Shown: positions 32,993-44,729 of the stretch, piece by piece
Position numbering within the stretch: the stretch's first letter is position 1
Layout: each line of letters begins with the position of its first letter
DNA from: Micropterus salmoides
Lineage: Eukaryota > Chordata > Actinopteri > Centrarchiformes > Centrarchidae
Reading direction: 5' to 3'
NCBI RefSeq assembly: GCF_014851395.1
Contig: NW_024040707.1
Location: 3,780,349-3,844,348, forward strand
Length of the DNA stretch: 64,000 nt
Program-made: the position numbers and the translations under genes
The notes under the pieces: model-generated
What the model was told of the DNA's origin: nothing
The model's database searches: none
The model's input: the letters and a program-made list of their open reading frames with translations, nothing else

Positions 32993-35900
32993 GTGAGGAC
33001 TGATTACCTGACTGTCTCTTTAAAGCTGCAGCACACACTGCTGGACATTTGTCCAAATGTTGGATGATAAATGTTTTTCAGTTGCTGTGTTCTTATTCAG
33101 ATGTCCTGTTGTTCTCTGATGTTTTCTGTTACTAGTTTCTGCTGCAGCATTTCCACAATCTGATCCAGTCCACTGCAATGAAATGTAAAAAAGTTAATAT
33201 TCATCATCCGTTATTAATTGCTGCTCATTTATCTAGTTCAGGTTAGAAAGTAGGTGAATTTGAAAACGGCTAAAAGTGCACCAAACAGCAACCACCATAA
33301 CAACTGCTGTAGAGTCAGTTCATCTCATCTCATTCACCTCTTCTGCTCATTTGATCTCTCTGTATTGTTCCTTGGACCTTCTGTCACCTCTTACACCACC
33401 CTCATTAACCTGCAGTCTGTTTTACAGTCAGTGTACAACACAGGAAGTACTGACCATCAGGGTTCTCTGTTCACCTTTCCAACAGCACTGTGTGGTGGAA
33501 ACACTGGGCTCGTCAGCGCAAAACTCGACATTTATGCAGGAGCTGAGGGAGGAACTGGTGCAATTAGTTGCTACTTCACTCTCTCTGGAAGCAGGAAGTT
33601 CTTCTGTAAGAACGAATGTAAAGCAGAAGATATTCTGGTTAAAACAGATGATGTCAGAGCTCAGAGTGGCAGATACAGCATTGAATACAGAGATGGATCT
33701 TCTGGAAGAAGAATTGTGTCTGTGACCATCACAAATCTGACCAAGTCTGACTCAGGACGGTACAGGTGTGGTCTGGGCGGGACTTCGGTTCCAGAATCAT
33801 TCAGGGACTTTGAGGTCAGCGTTTCAGATGGTGAGTTTAAATAGTTGCTCCAATCACGGATGAGTGAGAACTTGGATGTTGAACTTGTAGCTTTTCAGAA
33901 AAACTAAACAGAGACTCCGCTATGAGAACATTTTGGAATGAAAGCTAGTGAAATAGAAGGGATGTGTATGTATGTATGCATTTTATAAACAGACTGTGGG
34001 TATAATGTAAACATGTTCTCCCTTAGAAGAATGTACAATAATTGGAGTGTGTTAACACACTGAAACTTCGGCCATTTACCACAAAAGCTGTGTTCAAATG
34101 GTCATTTATTTCTTAAAGAGGCTAAATACTACCGTTATCTAACTTGAGCCAACTAAAGCACAAAATCCCAATATACTTCACGTGCTTTGCAGTAACGTTA
34201 GTTGTCTGTTTTGTCAGTTCCAAAACAAAGCGGATGTCTCTCCGTGATTCAAGCCTTTCTGATGTTGACAATGTTTTCCCCCGACCTCGATCTGCTTACT
34301 ACTTTTATATGTTTTTATCCTCATGTGGAGTTTGTGTTGAAGGCTGTGGGTTATGTTCTCACACAGCCCGCCAGGAAATCAGGACGGCTGAGTCAGTGGT
34401 ATATTCTTTTTAGTCTCTTCTTATAACATACTCTCACAGGAGAGCTTTCCCTGATTTTATTTATCTTTCTACTAACCGTTTTTTGATTAAGTCTTTCCTT
34501 CTTTTAATCATATCTTGCTATCTGTTTATATGTGTTTATTGTCTTTGCACTTGTGAAGCACTTTGAAACATGGTTTTGAAAAGTGCTCTATAAATAAAGA
34601 TTATCATTATTATATTATTACTTGTTTTTTATGCAACTACATGAGTTTATTAAAGCGCATGTATATATTAATGCAAGATATAGCTCAAAATAAACAAAAA
34701 TGACGGGCCAGCTTCATCCAGATTAGAACAAATCGTGAGCCCTGTTTTTCCTCTCAATGCTCAAGATGCCATAACTGGTTGGACTTTGTCTGTCTAGTGG
34801 TTACAATATGACAGACAGGGTTGAACAAATGGCTATAACAAAATAATTTAATTTAAAAGACCTGTCCTCAGATGAAAGCATTGTTCTCAGCTGAAGAATG
34901 ATTCACACACGGTTCAGTCAGTGTTGTCCGGACTTTGAATGTGGTGTCCAATTTTATGATTTTCCTGGACACCTGCCAGAAAGAAAAAAAAGCTGAAAAT
35001 CAAATGCTTAATAGTTTTTTTGATATTTGTTGATTTTGTGTACCTTGATTAAGTGCAATGAGCTCCGACAGACTATTTCCACTTCATTGATGGACCCTGT
35101 GGGTGAAGTCTGGTGAACTACCCAATGAGAAAGAACGCAATGTGTTCCAGAAAATTCTTCTCTTCAAGGAATTAACTTTTCTTCAACAAGATGTTCTTCT
35201 ACAGAACTTAAATATGTAAATGCATGTGTATTTATATAAACTATAGTCTTTTGTTTTTAGATTTAGCATATTTTCTTTAAAATAGGACAGTTATTCAGGT
35301 GTTACAATTAGTTTGACAGCACTGCGTGAACAGGGCCTCAGGTCCCACATGTTAAATCATCATTTATTAATCAGGAAACAAACTTTTTCTTCTCTTCAAC
35401 CTCCACCACAGATTGGACCTCCACCATCGCTGTGCTGATGTATGTTGTCTCTATTCCTGTCATGATTGTCAGCGTCCCAGGGCTGACACTGATGATAATC
35501 TTTATTCAGAAATACATCAAACCTAAAGGTGAGGCAACAGGAAACTCTTACACAGCAACGACAACAAGTGAAACTTCCCATTTCTCATCAAAAATGACAT
35601 TTCAGTCAGGACACTCATGTCAAGACTTGCAACAACACATACTGTAGTTTGGCTGGCTCTGGGGCAGTGATGGGGCAGTGGATAACACATGCTTTTGGTG
35701 TGAGAGACCTGGATTTAAATCCACTATAACACACCAATGTGTCCCTGAGAAAGACACTTAACCCCACTTAACACTTAGCTCCTGAGGTGTGCGACCTCTG
35801 ACATATATAGCGATTGTAAGTTGCTTTGGATAAAAGCGTCATCTAAATGAGTAAATGTAATTCACTGGAACAAATCTGAGCAACAGGCTGTCCCTGAGCT

Positions 35901-38900
35901 CACACACCCACAAAATGTAATGAACGCGAAAGACACGTTAAAGAAACAAAGAAATTCAACTAAATGCTAATACATGAGGAATGTGCACAATAAGATTAGT
36001 TTTTTTTGGGTTGTTTCACCATTTATAATAGAGAAAAATACTTTTGTCTGTTTCACAGGTTTGCAGACCAGAGGAAATTCAGATGGCACAAACACGGAGG
36101 TGACTTTCTTTAACTCTTTGATTACTCTCACTGTTGGATAAGATGTACCAGTGCAGGAGACAGTAGTTAATTCTCAGGATTGGAATCAGGAGAAATTTTA
36201 ATAGATAGTATCGGCTTAAATAACACCGATCACATGCTGATCCTTTCTTTACTGAACTCTGCTGTGTTTACTCACCTTGTTGTGTTGCAGCGCAGCTCTC
36301 CTTCACGCCTACAGTGCAGCCTTTCACTGCACGTAGGTGTAAAAATTAGAGTGTTCATATAAACATCTTTGGGCACACAGTGAGTGAGTCTTGAGTTCTG
36401 ACATCAAGGTTGGAAAAATACTCAGATTCACTCTGACCCTAACAACCTCCCTCGTGCACAAACTGGTTGTTATGGTTTTCCTGCCTCCTGCTCTCACGTG
36501 TCCAAGAGGGTCCAACTGCAGACCTCCACTGTCAGGCCGGTCAGGACAGGAAATACACGCAAAAATTACAAAATAAAAGTTTTGCGATTTGACGGGAAAC
36601 GCATTCAAAAATTATAAAGTTTAATCACGTAGACATAGGGAGAGGTATTTTGTCGTTGATTTATATTTAATTCAACATCGTAAAGAGAAACCAGCAGGCG
36701 AATTCCTTAAATATTGCATATTGATTTGAGCCTATTCTGTCTACTTAGCATGACTGCATATCGCTTCAATCATTCAACTAGTAACAGTATCTTTTTTACA
36801 GGCACTACTTACTTATTCTGTTAAAATAGGACATTAACTCCGTCCATACAGCTAGCCTCATCCATTCACAGAAAAACATATTGGTTTTGAGTAAGTGTAT
36901 AGCCTCTCTTCCAGTCTTGTTAAAAAAACACACACACACTTACGATTCATAATTTCCCTTTGAAGAGTAATATATTACTGCTATCAGCTGAATTTAATAG
37001 GAAAAACTGGCAACAGCGTGAACTGGACTACAATTTGAGCTTCGTGGGGGTCTGTAGTAACGAATGTTACCGGCAGAGATTAATAAATAAATAAATAAAT
37101 AAAAGCCTTGACACATAGGCGCGGATTTATGTTTCTGCCGGTGGGTGCTCTAAACGATGGCCAAAACAAACCTTTTGCAAAAAAACAACAACAAAAAAAA
37201 AACTCTACGTTTCTTGTTGATAGGCTATACAGATTTAGAGTAGGCCTAAGTATTCAAAGCACACATTTCAGCACTGTAGGAAAATAACAGAAACGACAGA
37301 GACACACACGCACAATGAACAGGGATTTGAGATCAAAAGTTTAACTAATGAAAACCTACACAACCCATGGAAAATAATAATCAACTAACTAAATGGATTT
37401 GTTGTCACTCACCATTAATGTTACTTCTTTAATAGGAAAGTGTTACACCTTGCAGCCGTGCACTTGATGAATTCATCTGCGATTACATCCAGGTTCATAT
37501 TTCATGATATGTGCTTACGACAGTTCAATACAGCAACATGATTCAGTCTCGTTTGTCCCATTGTGGACCGCAGATAGGTTTTCAGTCGCCGCAGGCCTGA
37601 AAATCACCTTTATGAACTGCAGGATGTTACAGGGACAGTTAGCGTGAGTTTTACAAGTTTGGTGATCTCTGGCAACATGGTTCTCAAGTGTTCTCCTGGA
37701 TCGCCTTTTAGAAAGTCCACAACATCTTGAAAAGTAGCTAGGCAAACTCCTCGTCGTTTTGCTACGTCCATGCACATACCACGATGCAGTATGAGCCTGG
37801 TCTCATCCAAATCATCCCCATGGAACTGTATTATGTTTTGGCAGATGCTCTTTCTGGCCACAAAATCCTCAACATCTTGCATGTGTTGAAATGCACAAGG
37901 ACTAAATCTGCAGTCCAGGGATGCTGATGCTGTATCCGTGATCTGGAAGTATTGTTGTCGAAACATTGCTTCTGTTGTTTCAAAGCTGTGTGGCGGCGCG
38001 CCTCCATCTTCCAGTCGGCGAGGCATTTTTCTTGCTCTGGGCACAGTTGGGGTTTTACAAATTCAGGTCATGTGCTGCTGCAATTGTGTTTTCCCAGCAT
38101 TCTTGGAATCCTTCACGAAGACACTTTATGACTTCTCTCAGTGTGTCAATCATCAGTCTGGCTTTCTGTATGTGCAACTGGCTTTTTTGGAGAGCAGCAC
38201 TGACTGCTTCCATTCGAGAGAAGAATTTCAGCATGAGTTTCAAGGAGAAAAAAATGCTAAATTTCTGCAGATGCAAAAGCAGACGTTGGCTTTACCACCT
38301 GCTTCACCTCTGTCATTTAAACACAGGTCCTCGAGAAATTCCACTAGCGCGCTGTAGTTGGAGGCAATGGACTGTAAGGAGGCCGTTGTTATGGTCCAGC
38401 GTGTCAGACATAGAGGTCTCAAAGCCGGTGTTTCTTTGCCTTGAAACGCTCGGAACCAGCTTAGACGCTTTGGCGAATTTCGGATGAGTGTTATCATGTC
38501 ACGAATAAGTGCCATGAAGTTGCGACATGCAGGAATGTTTTAGGCCACATCATGCACAACCAAATTCACAACATGTAACAGTGGATGTACTGTGATTGGC
38601 AGTGAGAATCTTATCAGAATGTCCTTTAACAGATGAAAAAGTGTGTCTGCTGTTGTTTTAGATGTCTCATAAAATCCCCCCAAAATGTCCTCTGGCTCCA
38701 GATTTTCGGCCACAAAACGGAGGCAGAAAGATATACCTGCTCTTTGACCATCTGCTGTCTCATAATCACAGAGAAAAACTCAGCCGACTTTATTTCTTCA
38801 ACTAGCGTTCTCAGCACATCATGGGCCATCATTTCATTTATCTCGTTAAGGATATCATGTGATAGCCACTTGCTCTCTTTGCGAGCCAGCCAAGACTTTA

Positions 38901-40075
38901 ACTCTGGAATATCTTTAGCACGCAAGTTTAGCAACTGGGTCAAATTGGACTCCTCAACACTTTCTCTCACACACAGCAGCACACTACTTGCCCCAGATGT
39001 GTGATACTGCAACAAAGTTTGCTTCAAAAGCCTGAAATAAAACCAACAAAGACTACTGCTCAAGGACAGACCACAAATCCACCTTTATGGTATCATATTA
39101 TTATTAATCAGTTCATTATGACATTCATGCAGTGCGCAGAATAGTTCATTTGGATAATGTGTTTATTTTAGCCTATTTGTCTTAGTAATGTAAATAATAA
39201 TTTCAATGAAAATACATATATGATTATGCAGGATTTTCCTGCTTCCATAAGAGCTCAGACCCTCTTTATGGACCGTAACTAGAAACCTGCTGGACTTTAT
39301 GGTCTAGAGCTTTTGGACTATTAAACTGTAAATCTGTAAAAATGAACACACATGCATTACAAGATGTATACCTGTATTATGTAGGACAGGGGGTAGCTTT
39401 CTCCAGGAGAGGGTTGGGAAAGACTGTCGTAGTAACTACATAAACGCTACATAAACTTAAATTCAACTAAGAGGAATTCATACAACCAGCAAAGTCTTTG
39501 CACACTGTTTAAGTGTGAAATTGCTACATGGAATGGTCTAAACGAAATAGATCTTTATTTTATCTTCTTTTGGACAAATAACTGACCTTAGCGTCATAGT
39601 CAACATATTAAGATAAATACAGACCTATGCTCTTGCTTTATGCTTTACAAAAAAACGTTTAATAAAGCCGGACACACAGTAACGTTAGCTTCATACAGCT
39701 TATGAGTAGCTCACGTTATCCAAAGGAAAAAAAGTCGCGATTGTGTAGAGTAGCAAAACAACCGAGAATGCATCACGTTACCTCCTGTGGGGGACATAAA
39801 AAAACTGTTTATTTATGGTTATTTCCTGTCCTGACCGGCCTGACAGTGGAGGTCTGCAGTTGGACCCCTCTCCACGTGTCACCTCCAAAAATGTATTTAA
39901 AAGGGATGAAACTACATTTTACTGTAGGTCAATCTCTGAAAAATTGTTTTTACAGATCGCCCTCTATGAGAACTGTCCTCCAGCTTCTACATCTGAATCC
40001 ACCTACGAGAGCCTCGATCCTGCCAGCAGGGATCAGAACCAGACCTACTCTACACTCACACACACAGAACTTTAA
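32953..40075 (+). CDS. gene E: single-V CLM-like receptor with ITIM tail
   Basis: Inferred exons: 32953-32992, 33486-33830, 35412-35528, 36059-36099, 39956-40075 (phases 1,1,1,0), about 220 residues, all open. Leader MNIHCVLFFCFFS; V domain (14-128) with cysteines in ISCYF and YRCGL plus the extra pair KFFCKNEC; TM (about 131-161) without charged residues; tail with STYESL (196-201, ITIM) and QTYSTL. The V exon starts like V1 of A/B (GNTGL, AEGG) and ends like their V2 (SGRYRCGL...SFRDFEV). The intron after it is homologous to the stalk-to-TM intron of A, so V2 and stalk were apparently lost by deletion. The last intron holds a 3.4-kb hAT element. Likely an inhibitory surface receptor (inference); splicing across the hAT element is untested. 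Confidence 0.7.
33486..33830 (+). CDS. gene E exon 2, V-type Ig domain
   Basis: Acceptor CACCTTTCCAACAG, donor GATG|GTGAGT, 115 codons, phase 1-1. Landmarks: GAISCYF, RKFFCKNECKAEDILVKT, SGRYSIEY, TITNLTKSDSGRYRCG, and one N-glycosylation sequon (NLT). Confidence 0.85.
34200..34620 (+). repeat. LINE 3'-end-like repeat
   Basis: Ends CTTTGAAACATGGTTTTGAA then AAGTGCTCTATAAATAAAG and an ATTATT tail, the usual 3' terminus of L2-like fish LINEs. The upstream part is too degenerate to read as protein. Confidence 0.5.
35412..35528 (+). CDS. gene E exon 3, transmembrane segment
   Basis: Acceptor CTCCACCACAG, donor AAAG|GTGAGG, 39 codons. Hydrophobic STIAVLMYVVSIPVMIVSVP continues to IIFIQKYIKPK. 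Replaces the shorter TM exon of A/B at the same place and phase; the PKG end and following intron start (GTGAGGCAACAGGAAAC) are shared with B. Confidence 0.7.
35665..35870 (-). repeat. dispersed teleost repeat, inverted
   Basis: CACTTAACCCCACTTAACAC and GTAAGTTGCTTTGGATAAAA then GCGTC is the reverse complement of the 26170 repeat family. Confidence 0.65.
36059..36099 (+). CDS. gene E exon 4, short tail exon
   Basis: 41 nt, acceptor CTGTTTCACAG, donor GAG|GTGACT, phase 1 to 0, encoding GLQTRGNSDGTNTE. Position and phase equal the ITSM exon of A/B, but the tyrosine is absent. Confidence 0.55.
36498..39878 (-). mobile_element. hAT transposon with 57-58-bp TIRs in gene E intron 4
   Basis: Left end 36498-36554 and right end 39821-39878 are near-perfect inverted repeats (shared core GGTCCAACTGCAGACCTCCA, then CTGTCAGGCCGGTCAGGACA). 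The homologous intron at about 3788-3800 lacks the element (GCTCTCACCTCC uninterrupted). Flanking TCAC (36494-36497, 39879-39882) may be the core of a decayed TSD. The minus strand encodes a degenerate transposase. Confidence 0.75.
37440..39063 (-). pseudogene. hAT transposase (ZMYM1-like), broken
   Basis: Minus-strand frames in order: 39063-38626 has DIPELKSWLARKESKWLSHD and EIKSAEFFSVIM, the start of the RNase H-like core of hAT/ZMYM1-type proteins. 38515-38240 has ALRPLCLTRWTITTASLQSI, the conserved RWT block. 38276-38055 is helical. 38044-37610 has DCRFSPCAFQHM and ends LTLTVPVTSCSS. A further frame (37640-37480) reads into the C-terminal dimerisation end. Several frameshifts; no N-terminal zinc finger found. 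Inactive. Confidence 0.75.
39956..40075 (+). CDS. gene E exon 5, ITIM tail
   Basis: Acceptor TTGTTTTTACAG, phase 0, 39 codons and TAA. Contains YENCPP, STYESLDP (ITIM) and QTYSTLTH. The duplicate at 4086-4208 differs by a few residues at the end. Confidence 0.75.
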   Translation: MALYENCPPASTSESTYESLDPASRDQNQTYSTLTHTEL

Positions 40076-40259
40076 AAATTAGACCTTCCCCGACTGTCTT
40101 GGTTTCACTATAACAGCCTGTGGACAGATGTAAAGGGCTCAGGATTGCTTTTCTGCCAAAATCCAAAGGATGAGATGTTTATACGCTCCCGGTGCCTTCT
40201 TTTCTGCTCCCCTACAGAAACAAATGTGTGAAACATTAGTTTAGAAATCAAATTTGCTA

Positions 40260-42190
40260 ACGTATACAAACAACCAGCACCCACCACAACACAAAGTTCA
40301 ACGTCAAAACTAACATTACTGCAAAGCAGAAAAAGATTGTAGTTTTAGCTTTAGCTAAAGATCATGTGGACTGCTTCTTGGTGAGAAAGTGTTAATCTAC
40401 CTTTATACCTGAGTATATGGCAAAGTCGCGGTGCTAATGCGGACATATTGCTAGCTGGCAAAAGAAGCAAAATACCATCTTTGAGTGGATAACGTCAGCT
40501 GATTGATCCAGACTCCCAGGGCTGATCTGGCTGGTGGATTGGCTGGTTTTCCATTTGCAGGTTACTTTGTCGGTGGGCGGTGTGAGCAGCCAGCACCATG
40601 CCAGTGTACTCTAAAAAGAAATTCAGGGGATCTGTCACCACAACTTGATTAATTGCATAGCTGCAAGAAAAATTTATTTATTTAGATAAATTCTAAGTCG
40701 CAAACTTTATTTTTATGAGTTGTGTTCAAATAATAATGTTGGTAATTAAATTAGATCAACTTGATTTGGCGTGTAATTTAAACTCAATGTACTTGTTAAT
40801 GGGTTTACAACAAAATTCAAGTTGTAGTAACTTAATAAAATTGGCTTGATAACTTAATTTCATTTCACCTTGAGTTCAGGATTTCAAGTCCCCTCCCCTG
40901 ACCACTAAACATGCTTAGACAAATAATAGAGTAAAACAGTGTGTTAGCAGACTTGTAGGCTGAAGCAGTGTTTCCCATACGTTCATTTACTTGTGGCGGC
41001 CCACAATGCTGACCGCCAAAGATTGATTTTCAATTTTTTTTACTAGGCCTAGTTAAAATCTGTGGGGTCATGAGTGGGTGTGGCCTGTCCCTCTCTCTCT
41101 CTCCTCTTGTAGAGGAAGAGCTGATTGCAGTAACTCTGGGCACCTGGGCTAATTGCCCTGTAGAGTATTTGGGACTGTCTTCTCATTCTGCAAAGAGGCT
41201 GCTGTCGAGGCCAGGTCAGAACTCCTCACGAGCCGGCTCCCTGGTTTCCCATTTAGTTTGGTTTTCTTTGGTTGGACTATTGCGTTGTGGTATTTATCTT
41301 GTTTTGCATACTACAACACCTTCACACATACATTCATGCAACCATCACAGACACTACTGAAACCACAGACTACATACCTCATACTTTAATGTTAGCTTAT
41401 AAACTTCTTAAATACTTGTTAATTTTGGTTTAATAAACATATTTTGTTAAACTTTTACCATGGTGTGTCTCCCTTTTGTTGTGGCTTTTTGAGCCAGGTT
41501 ATAACAGTGAGTAACATTTTCTGTGAGAGGGATAAAAGTGCTACTGCTTCCTTTTTGTCTGTCTTGCTCACTTTATTTTATATCTATACAAAACCTGCAG
41601 AAAGAGATATTGTTAGATATGACATTAGTATTGTAAAATATTTTATATTTTGGTTACTATTCTGTTACAACTTAAACTTTTAAGGAGCAGTTTGCTGTGG
41701 TTGAACCAGTGGAGTATGTGCTCAGTAGGGAGGACAACAGAAGCTTCCAGTATGTTTTACTCTGAAATCATTGCTTCAGGCTGTGAGCCGGAAAGAGATC
41801 CTGGATTTGATCTTGCATCTATTATAAAACAAATATGTTGTCTGGAGAAGATCCTACCGTTGCTATCATTCTCCATCATTCATCATCACTAACATGCTAA
41901 CCTTTGTTTGAATTTGCTTTACAAGTACACATGTAGTTTGAGGCCAGCCTTGAAAGGCAAGTGATGAAAACTGCCATCACCGATGACCGGCCCACCCTCG
42001 GATCTGACCGCAAGACAGCAGCCATTGTGGTGGAGGGAATGAAAATCCTGGACTTAAATATACTTTTTAAGTTTTTAGAAGCTGTTCCTTGATATTGATG
42101 GACAGAAAGCCAGTGCAAAAGTAATGTCTCAGGAACAGTATTTTCTAAAGATTCCACTTTTTAGATTTTATTGAGATTACCTTGTTTTGG
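40260..42190. other. non-coding with repeat fragments
   Basis: 3' flank of gene E, then a TTGTGGCGGCCCACAATG repeat word near 40990, then about 41060-41510, which is less AT-rich with an AATAAA near 41430 and a 3' end TTATAACA. The last part is LTR-like, but its flanks (ATGAG, GTGAG) match only 4 of 5. No gene recognised. Confidence 0.35.
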
Positions 42191-42197
42191 ACACTCA

Positions 42198-42870
42198 CCA
42201 GTGGCCACTTTATTAGGAACACCTGTTCAAATCCATATTAACACAAATAGCTAATCAGCCAATCACATGGCAGCAACTCAATGCATTCAGGCATGTAGAC
42301 GTGGTCAAGACAACTTGCTGAGGTTCAAACCAAGCATCAGCACTGGGGAAGAAAAGGGATTTAAGAGACTTTGAATGTGTCTTGTATCCACGGTTCTGTC
42401 TAGTGGTGGTGGTGTAATGGTGTGGGGGATATTTTCTTGTAACACTTTGGGCCCTGAATGTTGTTGCTGACCATGTCCAGCCCTTTATGACTACAGTGTA
42501 CCATTTTCTGATGGCTACTTCCAGCAGGATAATGCACCATGTCACAAAACTCAAATAATCTCAAACTGGTTTCTTGAACATGACAGTGAGTTTACTGTAC
42601 TCCAATGGCCTCCACAGTCTCCAGATCTCAATCCAATAGAGCCTTTAGGATGTGGTGGAACCCGGAGATCCTCATCATGGGTGTGCAGCCGACAAATCTG
42701 CAGCTTCTGCGTGATGCTATCATGTCAATATGGACCAAATTCTCTGAGGAATGTTTCCAACTCCTTGTTGAAAGTATTCCACAAAGAATTAAGGCAGTTC
42801 TGACGGCTTTCCAACCCCTAACTAGCAATTTGATATTCTGTATGTTGAACAAATCTTGTATGGGCAGTTG
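42198..42870 (+). mobile_element. Tc1-like transposon, internally deleted
   Basis: Begins with the familiar CAGTGGCCACTTTATTAGGA end and a 5' flank, then jumps to the transposase C-terminal half. Read through frameshifts this shows the DNAPCHK-type block, WFLEHDSEFTVLQWPPQSPD then LNPIE (DDE region), and NLQLLRDAIMSIWTKFSEEC (42700-42760). The N-terminal DNA-binding part is missing, and the terminal repeat at the right end is not seen. Inactive. Confidence 0.8.
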
Positions 42871-42879
42871 ACAAAATAA

Positions 42880-43430
42880 ACAATATGTTTTAATAAAATA
42901 CATATTTTTGTCCAAAGAGGGGCTATGTTTTTAAAATCCATTTTTGTGGGAAATTATGTAAAAAAAGCTGCAGGTTCTGAGAAGGTTAGTGAGCAGTGAA
43001 AGTTTAAATTTAATGAACACTTGCTTAGAACTTTGTCACTGTAGTTTAACAAAATGTTGTGGAGTTAACATTTTACAGATTTTTTTAAGTTTTAAATATA
43101 ATCTGTTCAATACTCAACTGCAGTTCAATATACCCTAACTGTATAAAAAATGTTGATTTGCCTAAAAAGCTCTAAAAAAACTACTGAAGAAAATCTATTG
43201 GGAGTAACTTAAATTTTACAATGGTTTTTAACTTAAATCCTGTGTTTGTGATTGTGGTAATTAAGTACATAAAAATACTTTTAAATGAGGTGAAAATTTT
43301 GTTTGAGCCACATTTTTACGAGTAATCAACATAAACACTTGTCTCTAAGCTACCACTAATTGAGTAACTGGTAATAGAAATTGCCTTTGGTTGTAGAGGA
43401 AAAGCTAATTCCCCTAACTAAAAATAGTTT
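42880..43430. other. AT-rich non-coding
   Basis: No frame, repeat or exon recognised between the Tc1 relic and the start of duplication copy 2. Confidence 0.4.
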
Positions 43431-43779
43431 GTTTCGATAAGATGTTTTGAAACCTAAAACATGATAAAATGTATAGAATAAGTACAAATGCCACAAATGT
43501 CAAAATCATACACTGCATTCAAAATGCCATATACACATCCCACAAAGAAGCATTTGCATCAAATGGCAAACACTTTTTTCATAATAGTATATTTTTGAGA
43601 TACCAGTGCAAAGTTAAGCTTCATCCCACAAGACTTTCTCTTGCCAAACAGCAATATATAAATTTTACAATACTGTAATGCTGAAATAGTCATTAGATAG
43701 TTGCGTACCTGTTCTCATTTCTCATGGTTGAAATTATGGACGCCCCCTGTAAAGCGACTCAGGCTGGACTTGACTCTCA

Positions 43780-44085
43780 GACCAGTTTCTGTCCTGGTTG
43801 ATTATACTAAAGCAGTGATTGGTTAGTGATCAGTTAAGCGATTAGTGTTTGCACATGTGAGGGGTGGCTGTGTGACCTGGGGCGATGAAATCTCAAAACG
43901 TTTTGCAACGTTTTCGGATTGAACAAAATGTTTTCTTGCAACGCTGTGCAACGCGCTTTGAGGTATGTTTTCTCCCGTTTGGTGGGCGTGTCAGACACGC
44001 GGATCCTCGTGGACCCACCAGGAACACGCCTCACAGACAATGAGTCCATTAGTGTGGAGATTTAGATTCAGCCTACATATTGCCC
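43780..44085. repeat. copy-2-specific insertion, unknown repeat
   Basis: Between sequences aligning to 5555 and 5575 of copy 1 lies about 300 bp with AACGTTTTGCAACGTTTTCG and CCGTTTGGTGGGCGTGTCAG, words I associate with dispersed fish DNA elements. No ends defined. Confidence 0.4.
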
Positions 44086-44729
44086 AGGCCTACTGTCCCA
44101 GATCCTTTGTTCCTTCATCAGTTCGTTCCAGATTATTAACTCTACCTTGTTTAGAAAGTAGCTTTCATACAAACGTGCTTCACAGAGCAAAATTAAAACA
44201 GCCCTGGAGGGAGCTTTAAAAAGCCTATAATCTATTATCAATAAACGATTGGTCAACAAAGTCTCAACACAAACACAACTGGATTGAAATCCTTTAGGAG
44301 TCTTTAGAATAAACTTGACTTTATCGCCTCCATGAGACTCTAAGAATAGCTCAATGATGAGTCAGTAGATTTTTCAAAATGTACATATGTTCTCACAGTC
44401 TCATCCGGGTGTTTTGATGGCTGTTTTATTGATTACTGCTGATATTTCCATTGTTGTAGAAATAATTAAATTTTTACTTACTTGTACTTTACTTGAGTAT
44501 TTCAATTTTATACTTTTACTCCGCTAACTTTCAGAGGGAAATATTGTGCTTTTTACTCCACTGCATTTATTTGACTTTTATAGTTGCTTTAAAAAAACTA
44601 AAACAAATGATATGATGCAGTACGCCTGTGATGTTGACTGCAGTTCTATATAAATGCACCAGTACTGAACTGAAGGTAAAGAAAACATTGAGGATTGTGT
44701 TACAACACACATGAATGTTTTGCTTCACT

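Noticed and set aside
37938..38487. Plus-strand frames of 139 and 173 codons
   Set aside because: Antisense shadows of the hAT transposase relic, whose conserved blocks read on the minus strand.
41060..41515. Solo LTR with TSD
   Set aside because: Ends and the 5-bp flanks do not match well enough to claim; only noted as LTR-like within the non-coding description.
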